NCBI GenBank assembly: GCA_013180625.2
Contig: SNVD02013979.1
Location: 682,001-746,000 of the forward strand
DNA: 64,000 bases
Source of the DNA: Boswellia sacra
Lineage: Eukaryota > Streptophyta > Magnoliopsida > Sapindales > Burseraceae
Direction of reading: 5' to 3'
Within the stretch, counting starts at the first letter, position 1. Every line of letters begins with the position of its first letter. A program made the translations under genes and the position numbers. The notes under the pieces are model-generated. The model was not told the origin of the DNA. It did no database searches and worked only from the letters and a program-made list of their open reading frames with translations. Shown here in pieces: positions 33,480 to 46,049 of the stretch.

Positions 33480-34990
33480 TGAAAGTTTTGAAGCCAAAGA
33501 TACAGTTACGTCAGATAAAACCCAAGTAATAAAATCAATTGTAACCAATAAGAAAGTAAAATATGCACAACAAACTTTTACTGGTTCAGCTACAACTAGC
33601 TTACATCCACGAGTAGCCAAGTTACAATCTACTAAGTTGTTCACGATTACGAGTACCAGGACTTACAGTAGTGGAAACCCTTTTCTCACTCACTCACCTT
33701 TCTTTGTAACCTATGCTCTCTCTCTCTAAGAATTTCAACTCCACAGTAGACCAACTTTCTAAACTTTGCTGCACTTTGTCTGTCACGACTATCTTAACTA
33801 AACCCAGTTAAGAAAGACATTACATCTGATACCAGTTACAGACTCTTGTAAGTGTTATGAAACCAAGGCGAACAATAGCAAAATAGGAATAACAAAGTAA
33901 TAACAACACAAGGATTTTACGTGAAAAACTCCAAAAACGAAGAAAAACCATGGGCTATCAAAGACAATATTCCACTGTATGAAGAATTGATAAAATCATA
34001 TAGACTTTGAACTTCACTCCCAATAACCCTTCCCAAAAACCTCTAATACACCCTCTCTTCCCAAGCTATCTCACTCACTCACACCTCCAAGAGGAATTTT
34101 AACCACCTCACCAAAGAGGACTTTTACCTAGAGCTAAACCATGAGATGCTTCAAATGGTGCAGTTGTAACCAAGGAATAGGCTCTTACGCTTTCAAGTCC
34201 CAATCTTTACCTTTTCCTGTTGGTAACAGGAATTCTCTTCCTTCCCTAGTAAAGCACTCCTATTTCAAATAGGATTAGTCTCCCTTTCCTAGTTGAATTA
34301 TGATTCTCCTATTTCCAATAAGATTCTTTATTTCCTAATCCAATTACAACTCTCCTAATAGGATTTTTATCCTTATCAAGACTTTAAAAATATCTTTTAG
34401 GATTTTTAGAAATTATCATTTTATTTAGCCAATATCCTAACAGTAACTACTTATCCCTTAAGCCTTACAGACCTATAACTATTAAAGACTCATGCAAGCA
34501 CTCAAACCCTTAAGCCTTACATGATCTATAACCACACTTGAAGCTCAATGCTCTCACAGAAACAAAGATGAATGAATGCACTCGAAGTAGCTCTCAACTC
34601 ATTCTGCTCAATTGCCTTGAATGCATTGAGTCCACAAGGTACGAAGATAGCTTTATATAGCGTTTCCATTTAGCTGCATTGTCTTTCCTAATCCTACAAG
34701 ATCTTCAATGTAACTCAAGAAATAATATTAGATAAGGATCAATGAATAATAAGAAGTAATCACATATTCTCCTAACTGATCTAGGATGTTGTGAATAATG
34801 TCCTAATACTATATGAGATAATTAATGCAAGATTCCTATTTAACTAGGATTCTAATTTACTTATCCTATTCCAGTTAGGATGCTCCTAGCGTGAAACATT
34901 TATGAATTAGGCAATAAAATAAACGGGAAATATAAACACTCTAGGAATACAATATAAACTAAAGTTGTCTTTCACAAGATGAAAAAACAA
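33480..34990. mobile_element. Decayed LTR-retroelement fragment
   Basis: The left 200 bp (TACATCCACGAGTAGCC, ACCAGGACTTACAGT) resemble the Copia-type LTR at 58245-59025 (TACATCCACGGGCAGTC, ACTAGGACTTTACAGT). The fragment is interrupted by the solo LTR at 33853-34442 and resumes afterwards. No coding sequence was seen. Confidence 0.5.
33853..34442. repeat. Solo LTR, probably Copia type
   Basis: It is bounded by TGTTATGAAACC and AATATCCTAACA (590 bp). Flanks are GTAAG and GTAAC (4 of 5 identical), compatible with a decayed 5-bp target duplication. It sits inside another LTR fragment. Confidence 0.65.
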
Positions 34991-35713
34991 ATTGTTAGGT
35001 GCCATGCAAGTGCAAGGTAAAAACCAACACAGTGGAAGACAAATAGACAATAACATTTTGGCAAGGTTAATTCTTACGATGTTTTCCGAAAACTATAAGC
35101 CTAAGAATCACTTTCTTAGAAGTAATGATGTCCACGGTATTTTTACCCTTTTTAATTATAATTTTATTGTTATATCATTGTATTGTATTATTTTTGCATT
35201 CCAAATAATAGATACTAATTAATAATTGTTATATCAGTCATCATCTTATGTTATTTTATCCAAATAATAATATCATATAAATTAGTGTTACATTACTAAG
35301 GTCCCGTTTGATTACCTCAATTATATCTGAATCTATTTCAGATGATTGAAAATTTTAGATTGTTTGTTTTACAGACTTATCACTTATTTTCAGACTGAAT
35401 TATTTGAATGGAAAGCGTGAAAAAGTTTCACATTTTTTGTTTCAGATTCTCTAAACTATCAAAAAACCCTAACAGCCCCTCTATTAGTATTAAAAAAATT
35501 TTAACTTCTGTCCTCTTTTACCCAAGTCATCACCTACCCAAGCCGCCACCTACCTCTTCTTTGTGACAGCACCAACTGTAGTTATATTTTTTATTATAAT
35601 TTTTTAATAGGTAAAATTAATACATAAAATATTTAATCATCATAACAAATAATAAATGTATAGTTATTAATTATTTAATTTTTAGAGGATTGTATAAATA
35701 TAATATTAACTAG
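34991..35713. other. Intergenic sequence left of the CACTA element
   Basis: AT-rich. A GGTCCCGTTTGATTACC block at 35303-35319 resembles the ends of small hAT/PIF-type MITEs. No gene is seen. Confidence 0.4.
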
Positions 35714-35734
35714 CACTACAAGAAAAACAGTTTT

Positions 35735-37115
35735 TTGCGACAAATTTTTTTGCGACGAAATAAAATTCGTCGCAAAAAGCGGCCTTTTGCGACGAAATTA
35801 TTATTTCGTCACAAAAGGTAGCATTTCAAAAAAAAAGATATTTTGCGAGGAATTTTTCGTCGCAAAATAAAACCTTTAGCGACGAATATTCATTTCCTCG
35901 CTAAAAACTCGAGTGACTAATTAGGGAAGTTTTTTTTGCGACGAAATAAATCTATTGCGACAAATTTTTCATCGCAAAACGTATATCACACACAGACGGC
36001 ATTTTGTGACAAAAATTTTATAGCAACATGAACATTTTTTGCGACAAAATTATGTTTCTCGCGAAAAAAAGAACTTTTGCGACAAAAAATTTCTCACTAA
36101 AGGCCATTCTAATTTACCATGCATATATGGCAATACTTGACATTTTGCGACGAAAAAATAATTCCTCGCAAAATGTGACCTTTTGCGAGGAAAATTTCCT
36201 CGCAAAAAATCTATTTTTTGCGACAAAAAATCTATTTTTTGCGACAAAAAATTCCTCGCCAAAAGATATTTTAATTTACCATGCACACGTGGCAATACTG
36301 GACATTTTGCGACAAAAACCTGATTCCTCGCAAAATTTGACCTTTCGCGAGGAATTTTTTGTCGCAAAAGGTCTATTTTTTGCGACAAAAAATTCCTCGC
36401 GAAAAGCCATTTTAATTTATCATGCTTACGTGGCATTACTGGACATTTTGCGACAAAAACGTGATTCCTCGCAAAATGTGACCTTTCGCGAGGAATTTTT
36501 TGTCGCAAAAAATAGACATTTTGCGACAAAAAATTCCTCGCGAAAAGTCATTGTATTTTACCATGCTTACGTGACAATACTGGACATTTTGCGACAAAAA
36601 CGTGATTCCTCGCAAAATGTGACCTTTCGCGAGGAATTTTTTGTTGCAAAAAATAGACATTTTGCGACAAAAAATTCCTCGCGAAAAGTCATTTTATTTT
36701 ACCATGCTTACGTGGCAATACTGGACATTTTGCGACAAAAACGAGATTCCACGCAAAATGTGACTTTTTGCGAGAAAATTTTCCTCGCAAAAAGTCATAT
36801 TTTGCGACGAAAATTTTCTCGCAAAAACTCACATTTTGCGACAAAAAATTCCTCGCAAAAAGCCATTCTAATTTATTATGCACTTGACAATATTGGATAT
36901 TTTGCGACGAAAATTTGATTCGTCGCGAAATGTGATCTTTTGCGACAATAAATTCCTCGCAAAAAAGTTAACCTTTTGCGAAAAAAAATTTCTCGCGAAA
37001 AGCCTGTCTAACTTATTATGAACACGTGACAATACTGGACATTTTGTGACGAAAATATGTATTTCTCGCAAAATATGGCCTTTTGCGAGAAAATATTCCT
37101 CGCAAAAAGTTATTT
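35735..37115. repeat. Left subterminal array of GCGACGAAA palindromes
   Basis: Dozens of copies of TTTTGCGACGAAAxTTxCGTCGCAAAA-type inverted motifs occur. From about 36110 a higher-order unit of roughly 140 bp (CATGCTTACGTGGCAATACT, then the motif pairs) repeats about seven times. A 296-codon plus-strand frame across it is an artefact of the repeat. Confidence 0.9.
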
Positions 37116-37422
37116 TTTTAAAATTAAAACTTAATAACTTTCCTCTTTTGCTTTCTTCTCTTTGTTCGTGGTTCGTCTAATATATAAGTCTTTGTTTAAA
37201 AAATGGCAAAAAAAATAATAAAGAAAGTATTAAAAATCTAATTTGATTTTATATAAATTGACAATTTTTAAATATAGTAAGGTCATTTGGATATTCATAC
37301 AAATTTTTATTAAAAAAAAAAAGACCATTTGTGATTCCATTCATGCTTTTAAATGTGAAAAACTATTAAGATATTCTAAATTTAGTGTTTGTAAAAGAGA
37401 TAAATAATTAAAATAAACTCTC

Positions 37423-37427
<5 letters not shown>

Positions 37428-37464
<37 letters not shown>

Positions 37465-37481
37465 CGTGCGTGTGTGTGTGA
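37428..37481. repeat. (TG)n microsatellite inside the CACTA element
   Basis: TGTG repeats broken by a GCGTGCGTGCG interruption. Confidence 0.9.
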
Positions 37482-39254
37482 TATGAATCGTTAATAATCT
37501 AATAATCAAGTATAAAATTTATTGCTAATTATTTATATATAATCTAATTTATGTGTGATTTATATATGTCTAACTGCTAAATTACAATTATGATAAACTT
37601 ATTACCATGACTAATTTTTTATTGATGAAAATGAGATTGGAAAAAAAATCCAACTTCTAAAAATCTAATTTATTTTTCAACGTTTAATTATATGTCAAAT
37701 AAACATAAATAAATAAATAATTAATAATCATGTAATGTTGCCTATAATTATGTTTTTTATTTTTTTTGTTATAAAGTGTATTAATTTAGACAATATATTT
37801 CTCTTAGACTTTTAATTTTTATCGTATAGCTTTGAGTAAATTGTTGAGATATTTTAAACAATTGTTAGAGTTTATTTTAAGGGAGATAAATAATTAAAAT
37901 GAACTCTATAACAAAAAATTAATACATTTGTTACATATTGATTACTATATGAATAATTAATCATTTACTGGTAAATGGCAAAACCTAATTTTTAATTCGT
38001 AATGCATATGATACTTGTAACATATGTAAATGTATATATGTCTAATAATTAAATTACTTATATGAAAAAAAATATTTTTTATAATTGTAAAAAATATTTT
38101 TAATAATTGTTATTTTTATAAAAAAAATGGATAATTAATTTAAAGGCATTCTATACTTGAAAATAAATGCAATTTTGTTACATTTTTATATAATTATAAT
38201 ATGAATAAGTAATCATTTACTAATCAAATTAGAAAAGCTTATTTTCAATTTCTTATAATAACAAATATGACATATATAGATATTCAATTATTAAATTACA
38301 ACTATTACAAACTTATGGTTTGCATTTGTCAAGATATTTTAAATATTAATTGTTAGCATTTGTAAAATGAATAAATAATAAAAAAATATTCACTAAAAGT
38401 AAATGCATTTGTTACATAATAATTATAATATGAATATTTGATTATTTATTTATTAAAGTATTAAAAACTATTTTTCAATAACTCGCACATGACAATTATG
38501 TCATATGTATAGATGTTTAAGTATTATACATTTATTAATGATAGTTGACTTGTGTGTATTTTGTTAACACTTTAATACATATGACAATTATGACATACGT
38601 TTATATGTTAATAATTAAATTATCTCCATCACAAATTAATTTTTTAAATTTGTAAAACATATTTTTAGTGTTTTTAAAAGAAATAGATAATTAAAATAAA
38701 TTATAGCTAAAATGAATAGAATCTTTTTGTTACATATATGATTATAATATCAATAATTAATTATTTATTGATCACTAAAGAAACTTTTTTTTGTAATTGC
38801 TCATATAACAACTATGACATATGTATAAATGTCTAACTATTGTTTACACTTGTTAAATAATTCTTGAGTTGTTGTACATATTTTATTAACATTTTAATAC
38901 TCAATAAAAAATAATTAAATACCATATGATGTTTTATATTTCTATTGTATATGGTTGTTATATTATTTATTAATTTATCATCAAATTATTTAATACCAAT
39001 CCAATATTATATAAATTTAATTATGGATGAAAATTTAATTAATAAATAAACTTATAATTATCCAAGTCTAAGTATGGTTTAAGCTAATATTAAATAAATT
39101 TAATTATTTTGGATAAATTTATTTAATTACTAAATAAATTTATAATTATCAAAGTCCAAGTATGATTAATTTCAAAATCTTCTTAGTTTTTTATTATAAT
39201 TTTCACATTTGTATACTTTTTATGACAAATAAAAAAGTCTTTAACATTTTTTTT

Positions 39255-40795
39255 AAGATTTTTAGTGAGGAAATTTTCGTCGCAAAAAGATTAATATTTT
39301 GTCGCAATATATGATGTTTTGCGATGATTTAATTTCATCGCAAAATGAGGTTTTTTGCGACGAAATACGAATTTATATTCGTCGCAAGAAATAAAATTTA
39401 GGCGGACTTATTCCCGCTTGAGAATTTTGAAAATTTCAAGTTCTTTAGCGACGAAAAATTTGTCGCTAAAGATCAAAATTTTTGTCGCAAAATGAAATTT
39501 TGGCGGACTTTTTCCCGCTCTTGAAATTTCAAAATTTTGAAACTCTTTCTCGACGAAAATTTTGTCGCAAAATATCAAAATTTTGTCGCAAAAAAAAATT
39601 TTTGGCGAACTTTTTCCCGCTTTGATTTTTTTCATAATTTTAAAAACTATTTCGCAACAAAATTTTCGTCGCTAAAGGTTAAAATTTTGTCGCAAAATAT
39701 CCAACTTTTATTATATATACATGGGTTAATTTTGGATTGTTTCATTTTCTTCTATCACTTCCAATTCTCTACTCCTTTTCTTTTCCCAACATTTGGTAAA
39801 TACTTTTACTCTTTCTTTTACTTTTGTGTTATAATATATTTCCTTTAATAGTTTAATATATTTTTATTTATTTTAATATTTGATTGATATTATTGTCTTT
39901 TATTTGATAGGTATTTTTGAAGATGGAATACAACTCAACATTCTCAACATTATCAAATTCTTTGCTTCTTCAACATTGTTTTTTTCATAAACTCATTTTT
40001 TATGCTTTAATTTTTACTTAATATTTTATTTTTATTTTTTTGTTTTTAATAGGTATTTTTGAAGATGGGTTGTACTTGAAGATTTGAAGATTGGTACAAA
40101 GTCAAACAACAAAAGAATTTTTGGAGGATGAAGTTTTGTATTTTTCTTTCTCTTTTTTGTATTCTTTTTTTAATTTTGCTATGTACAAAGGTTGATATAT
40201 TGTAAAAATATATTGTGATAAATTTTTGGTAATTTGTTGTTAATTAATAAAATTATTAATATAAAGAATTAAGTTGTGTAATGAGACATATCATTTATTC
40301 TAAAATTTATAACTAATTAAAAAATAAAATCTGTAAATTCTTTAAAAATAATCAATTTTTTTGTTAAAAATTTATTGCGACGAATTTTTTGTCGCTAAAG
40401 GTAGTATTTAGCGAGAAAAAATTGGTCGCAATAAACTTTTTTAACTAAAATAATTTTATTAAAAAATGAGTTGTTTTCTAACAATTTGCGACAATATTGG
40501 AATTCGTCGCAAAATATACTCTTTTGCGACAATTTTTATTTTGTCGCAAAATGTTGACGTTATGTGATCTTTTTTGTGACGAAATATTTGTCGCAGAATA
40601 CCACTTTTTGCGAGAAAAATTTTGTCGCAAAAATACTTTTTGCGAGGAATTCCAGAATCGTCGCAAAAAAACCTATTGCGACTCACATATTGCGACTGGA
40701 GCGCGACGAATTTATTTTTGTCGCAAAAACTTATTGCGACGAAATTTTAACTTTTTGCGACGAAAAATTTCGTCGCAAAAAGTCATTTTTCACGT
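39255..40795. repeat. Right subterminal array and possible terminal exons of the CACTA element
   Basis: The same GCGACGAAA palindrome recurs at 39265-39690 and 40370-40795. Between them (39720-40200) lies a TATATATACATGGG stretch and two copies of TAGGTATTTTTGAAGATGG (39908 and 40051), which may be a decayed transcribed 3' part. Confidence 0.8.
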
Positions 40796-40802
40796 AGTGT
40801 AG

Positions 40803-41590
40803 TTAAATGAAAAAGAATTTTAGATTAATTTTATCAAATATTTAATTTTTAAAAGATTGTAACAAAAATACTATTAACTATCCATCTATTTGAAATTGAA
40901 ATTCGGTTTAATTTTATTGACTATTTAATTTTTAAAAATTGTAATAAATATAATATAAATATTTTATATTTTTATTACAAGAGTAAAAAAGTTTAATGAA
41001 AAAAAATTAAGATGTATGTAAAAATACAAACCAACATGATTTTAAATGATATAAATTAAATTCTTAAAAGTGTTTAGATCTAAAAAGTGTTAAATGGTGG
41101 AAACAAACATTTCTTAAATTTCAAATACATAAAATTCTTTATTCTGTAGTCTTGTATGAAATTTCTACCTTAAATAATTAAAGTTGATTTTTTATTAAAA
41201 AGTGATAAACAATTTCTATATATTTGTATATATAGAAATTTTCAGATAAATAAAATAATGCTGATATGTTAGTGGAACACATTAATTATTAACTATGATA
41301 TAAACTTGCCAACTAGTATAAACTAAATTACATAATTTAAATATATAGTATAACTCCAGATAGAAAAAACAAAGAAAAAGCGACAAACCAAAAGCACTCC
41401 GAAACAACGAGACTACCAAAATAGAGAAACAAGAATTTAATGTAGTAGCCTGCACTCAAATTACATTGAAATTGTAACTAAAAGAAGAACACAAAACCTC
41501 TAGACTAGAGAGTTTACTTAACATCACTAGAGAAAGTACCCAAAATATAATTATAAAGCTAGAAGTAGATGCTTTGCCTTGATCTTTTGA
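40803..41590. other. 3' flank of the nicotianamine synthase gene
   Basis: AT-rich. The 200 bp beside the gene probably include its 3' UTR. No other gene is seen. Confidence 0.4.
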
Positions 41591-42451
41591 CTAATAGATG
41601 GGCTTGCGAACAAGAACAACCGAGTTGATCACTTCATTACTTGGATGGAAGATAGAGAGAACCTCAAAGTCCAACAAGTCATTCTCCTCTACAACAGGAT
41701 ATAGAAATGCTCTAGCCCCTTTGGCACTTCTCACCATCAAAAGTCCTCCCTTCTTCATATACTTCCTCATATGTCCAACAATTTTGACTTTCTCTTCTTT
41801 ACACAATCCAACCAGGGCAGCCAAAAAAATGATATCATATTCTCCAAGCTTTTCTTTCACTTCCATTATGTCACTTGTTATAAACTTCATCCTCTTCTCG
41901 AACTCACGATCGGAGGCAACAATTGATTGAGCCACATCATTAGCTGCCTCATCAATATCAAAATTATCGAAGTGGGTGGTTTTCATGTGGTGTAAAGCCA
42001 TTACAAAAGAAGTCAGAGGCATTGGACCCGAACCCACAAAGGCTACCTTCTTTGGTTGCGCCACACCATTATCATTCAGGATTTTATGTTCCATATTGGC
42101 GAGCTTGACATAATTTCCATAATAAGGGAACAGATTCAGATTGTTCAGGGGCTCGGGTATTTTGGTTAGAAACGTTGCAAACTCTAGCTCCAATAAGCCT
42201 TCAGCACGGCCACATAAATCTATGAGACTAGCGCGCATTTGCTGAACTTCTTGGGGCAAGGCCTTAATGTCTATAGACGTGGAAGGAATGGTACATAATT
42301 TTACAAGCTGAGTCAAGAGGGTATTGACTTGCTTTGAAGGCCTCAGTGACTCGAGCTTGGAAACGCTAGCGTGAATCTGTATAACGCGAGCTAGGAGCTC
42401 AGCAGGAATAATTTGGTTTTCGGTACTGATGCTATTTTGGAGGGAAGCCAT
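41591..42451 (-). CDS. NAS: Nicotianamine synthase
   Basis: The enzyme joins three S-adenosylmethionine molecules to make nicotianamine, a cytosolic chelator of iron, zinc and copper used for metal transport in plants. The single frame has 286 codons and no intron, as usual for NAS. Family landmarks are SKLESLRPSK (31-40), DLCGRAEGLLE (78-88), LFPYYGNYVKL (107-117), the SAM-binding FVGSGPMPLTS (138-148), FDNFDIDEAAN (161-171), IIFLAALVGL (207-216), RSAKGARAFLYPVV (241-254) and FHPSNEVINSVVLVRKP (268-284). It stops right after VRKPIY, about 30-40 residues before the end of typical eudicot NAS proteins, so the variable C-terminal tail is missing. Core motifs are intact and I expect an active enzyme. 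The ATG at 42451 is the first in the frame and fits the TATA box at 42541. Confidence 0.96.
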   Translation of the reverse strand: MASLQNSISTENQIIPAELLARVIQIHASVSKLESLRPSKQVNTLLTQLVKLCTIPSTSIDIKALPQEVQQMRASLIDLCGRAEGLLELEFATFLTKIPEPLNNLNLFPYYGNYVKLANMEHKILNDNGVAQPKKVAFVGSGPMPLTSFVMALHHMKTTHFDNFDIDEAANDVAQSIVASDREFEKRMKFITSDIMEVKEKLGEYDIIFLAALVGLCKEEKVKIVGHMRKYMKKGGLLMVRSAKGARAFLYPVVEENDLLDFEVLSIFHPSNEVINSVVLVRKPIY

Positions 42452-42540
42452 GGATGATGATGAAAATATTGTTCCGGAGATTGGAATATATATAAACTAA
42501 TTGTTGTGTTTGTCTTGTGGAAAGCCCCTGACACCTATTG

Positions 42541-42550
42541 CTATTTATAG
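42541..42550 (-). promoter_or_regulatory. TATA box of the nicotianamine synthase gene
   Basis: Minus-strand CTATAAATAG lies 90 bp before the ATG, placing transcription start near 42510 and giving a leader of about 60 nt. A related arrangement recurs at 32036-32270. Confidence 0.65.
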
Positions 42551-44120
42551 ATGTCAGAGCTTCAAGTTACATTAGTTTTCTTAATTGATAAAATTATTTC
42601 ATACTTTTGCCTGTTAGTTTCCTGTCACGCATATCTTACTGCAAAAATGATAAAATTAAAATTTCATAATATAAATGCTGTTGGTCAACCAAGACAACGG
42701 GTTCCATGCCTTGAGTGTTCTTTTGTATATAGGATTTGGTTCTCTCCAGCTGATCAATAGTCAAAGATACTGTAACTCTAAACTTTAATTAAACTTTTTA
42801 TATCGACTAAGTAATAACATTCCATCAAATCTATCAAATAATTAAGAGAGAGAAATAGTTACAAAAAAAGTATTTTCATGCAACAAGTTAGTTCTCTTTC
42901 AATCATTAACGGATTGGATTAAATGGAAAGTATATCATTACTGTCAAATATTTAAGTTAGAACTTAGAGAAGCATAAGTACAAGAGCCATAAAAGAAATA
43001 ATTAAGAGGGAAGAACATATCATAATATTTTTATACTATGAATTAGTCATTTTCTTTTTTATCTTACACCATCGTGACATATACCGTTTATTTTCAACCA
43101 ACGAATTTGTTATATCCCAAAAAAAATAAAAATTAATTTGATTAGTATGTTTCAGTAGTCTACAACGATGTGTGTGTGTGTGTGTGTGTTTTATTAGAGG
43201 GGATGACAGGGAAATAAAACCTAGTAATTGGATATTGGATTCAATATTTGTTTAAAATGGAATGAGCTTGAACTGTAGGTAGCATTAATTGGGAGTTCGT
43301 GTTCTTTCCCCACATCAAGCAAGCCATTAAAAAGATAATAATAAGTCAGAAGATCCGGAAAAGGATTTATGTTCACACAGGGAGAACGAAGAAAGAGTGA
43401 AATTGGAGTCAAATTCAGATCACTAGACATGGCATGGGCAATGCGAGCCTTTGAATTGAATTAAAGAAGGTCAAATGGTGGGTCTCAAATTTTGGTTTTT
43501 TTTTTTTTAATTAAATGGTTATAATCATATATGGACTAATAAATATTTCAAAGTTCCTCACTTCATACTCCTAAAGGTTGTGACCATTAGAAATACTAAG
43601 CCAATTTACTTACGTTTGACTGTAGAACGCAAATTTAAGTAACTCCAAATTCTAATATAAAATTTAAGCCAATCCGCTATTTGTAAATTGACTAACAGTA
43701 GACAAATTTTTTCTTATGAATTTATGAATTTTTAATAAAAATCATCATCCTATAATTCTCTCTCTAATACTTTTGGTTTGGTTATATATTCTCTCACTTT
43801 CTTTCACTATTTTAATATATAAATTATAATTAGAAAAATCATATTTCACTTTCTTCCACTTTCCTAATATCTAGATGGTGTAGAACCAATTCGGGATATT
43901 TTTAATAATTTTTAGGATTTTGATTTGTAATAATAATTCAATTAGGATGTCAATTTGATTTTAATTTTGTTATGCAATATTTTATTGCTTACTTCAGTTG
44001 TTTCCTGAAGGGCTTTTATTGTCATGTTTGGTAGGCTTAAATATGGATTAATAAAAATTTCTCCTCTATTTATTTCTCGTCTTTTCTCGTGTGTTCTTCA
44101 ACGTCTTAAACCCTTTTTTC
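42551..44120. other. Upstream region of the NAS gene and further intergenic sequence
   Basis: No other gene recognised. A (TG)n microsatellite is at 43171-43190. Iron-responsive elements could lie here but none can be named with confidence. Confidence 0.4.
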
Positions 44121-44126
44121 CTATCT

Positions 44127-44252
<126 letters not shown>

Positions 44253-45640
44253 TGTTCTCCTTAATTTCTTTCTATTTATTTCTTTTCTCCTCTAAATTTC
44301 TATTTGATTTCGCCCCGAAATTTCTTCTTAATCTTCTCTTCTTTCCTCTGTCTGATTTCTCCCTCCCTATCTTTAATCGAGAAGCCACGTTCCTTATCAA
44401 TAAATAATTACTAGAGAACTCATATTAAAACTAAAAGAATCATTCTTGATCTTTCATAGATCACCTTTAAAATAGATATATTAGCTTTTGATTTTGTGAT
44501 AAACTTAAATTTTAAGGTACATGTCTTTGAGAATATTAATAATTCGTAATCTGGTAGCTATTTTTAACTTTTTTTTAAAAAGTGACTTTTACTTGGAGTT
44601 TTAATTTCGCATGTAACAAATAAAACAGGAGAAGTATTATTAGTAAGCTAAAAAATTTGCTTGCTATGTTTCAATAGTATTCGTTGGTAGTTGGTGAAAC
44701 ATTTTGGGAGGGACCAAGTTAGGTCTAATGGGTCCAGCACACAACATTTGGATTTTACAGAAGGAGGCCCAATTCATTGTTTCAATTTTCTGGCCTAAGG
44801 ATATTGCACTCAGCGACACAATTGGGTCATGGGGCTCTTCAAGCAAAGCCCAAGAACGCATAAAGTAATTTACATCTAAATTTATGGTTCACATACCCCT
44901 TTAATGTTAAAAGTATTAATGTAAAAATCAATTTGCTATATTAAGCAGGATAGTCTTAATGTGTGTTCTAAGAATATATATTAAGGCCTCAAAAATTGTG
45001 TAAATTCTCTTGAAGATTGTGTAGTTTCTATCCACAATTGTAAAATATCATAAAAAACTGTATAAAAATAATTAAACGTACAAATTTTAAATGAATCCGT
45101 ATAATCTTTAAGGATTTAACATATGTTCTTACGATACAAGTTAAGACTATTGTCACAAGACATTTTTCTGATATGCGGATTGCCCTGTGATAGCACTAGG
45201 CACCTACTTAGCCAACTACTCGATAAACCGCACTCTAGGCCACCCGAGGTTAACACACAAAACTGTACGCAACGCACACACAAATTTTTCGATACAAGGC
45301 ACAACGAATTTACGGAAGCACTGACTTCCAACTTTTCTTTATTCCCTCAAAGAAAAGATTACAAATGCCGCCCCAAGGTATTGAGCTAGAAACACACTCT
45401 AGCCTACTCACACAAGCTAAAAGCGCAATTGCTTCCCCAAGCAATTCTCTCAATACATGTACTCTCTTATTGTATCTAGTTCATGTCCTTTCCAGCCCCT
45501 ACCCTTGGTACAATTTATAGGCAAAACACCAACCAACACCCATGGTTGATAGGTCCTAAATCCATTTGTTGCACGCCACATGGTCCATGTAGTTGACAAC
45601 CCCAACTACTAGGCAAGTTGGCGCTCTCCTACGCTGCCAC
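44253..45640. other. Intergenic sequence, partly retroelement-like
   Basis: No gene is recognised. 45124-45420 (ACAAGGCACAACGAATTTACG, reading as an LTR tail of plant retroelements) suggests an old LTR. Boundaries are not visible. Confidence 0.35.
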
Positions 45641-45644
45641 ACAC

Positions 45645-45990
45645 GTCCCCCACTATCCATGAGTGGAGATCATGGCATGGAACATGGGAGTAACTTCCTC
45701 AAACCACTTCCCATTTTTGCTCACAAGCATCCCCACTACCCATTAGTGGAGATTATGGCCTAGAACATGGGAGTAACTTCCTCAAGCCACTTTCCCATTT
45801 TCGCTTCTCCATTTTAGGGACATGGTTGAGTCCACTCAACCACCAAGTTAGTGGGGAAGTGTAGCCCACCATTTGTGCTACCATTTCCTACACTCTAGAG
45901 AATGCCTCCTAGCCCACCCAACCACCAAGCTAGTGGGGAAGTACAGCCCACCATTTGCACTGCCACTTCTTCCATTCTAGGAAATGCATT
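45645..45990. repeat. Two adjacent pairs of imperfect tandem repeats
   Basis: An ~82-bp unit (CCCCACTAxCCATxAGTGGAG, ACATGGGAGTAACTTCCTCAA) occurs at 45649 and 45731. A ~75-bp unit (CAACCACCAAGxTAGTGGGGAAG) occurs at 45837 and 45918. Confidence 0.75.
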
Positions 45991-46049
45991 CTAGCCCACT
46001 TTGCCCACTACCTCCTTAATTTTAGGAGTCACTATCCCCTTGGATATGT

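Larger units (their letters stand above)
35714..40799. mobile_element. Non-autonomous CACTA (En/Spm) DNA transposon, 5.1 kb
   Basis: The left end reads CACTACAAGAAAAA and the right end, reverse-complemented, CACTACGTGAAAAA, the standard plant CACTA terminal inverted repeat. A TAG triplet flanks both ends (35711-35713 and 40800-40802), the 3-bp target duplication typical of this superfamily. Both subterminal regions are filled with TTTTGCGACGAAA palindromes, the probable transposase-binding motif. The centre (37110-39250) is AT-rich. No transposase gene is visible, so it depends on a partner. Confidence 0.93.

Noticed and set aside
36028..36918. 296-codon plus-strand frame with repeated ATKNSS / LDILRQK segments
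   Set aside because: It lies wholly in the palindromic subterminal array of the CACTA element and its repeat structure follows the DNA unit; mirror frames occur on the other strand.
35735..37115. Regularly spaced palindromes that could suggest a CRISPR-like array
   Set aside because: They lie in a plant DNA transposon with CACTA ends and a TAG duplication; spacing and unit sequence fit subterminal transposase-binding repeats.
42551..42760. 69-codon plus-strand frame upstream of the NAS gene
   Set aside because: It lies in the NAS promoter on the opposite strand and has no recognisable domain.
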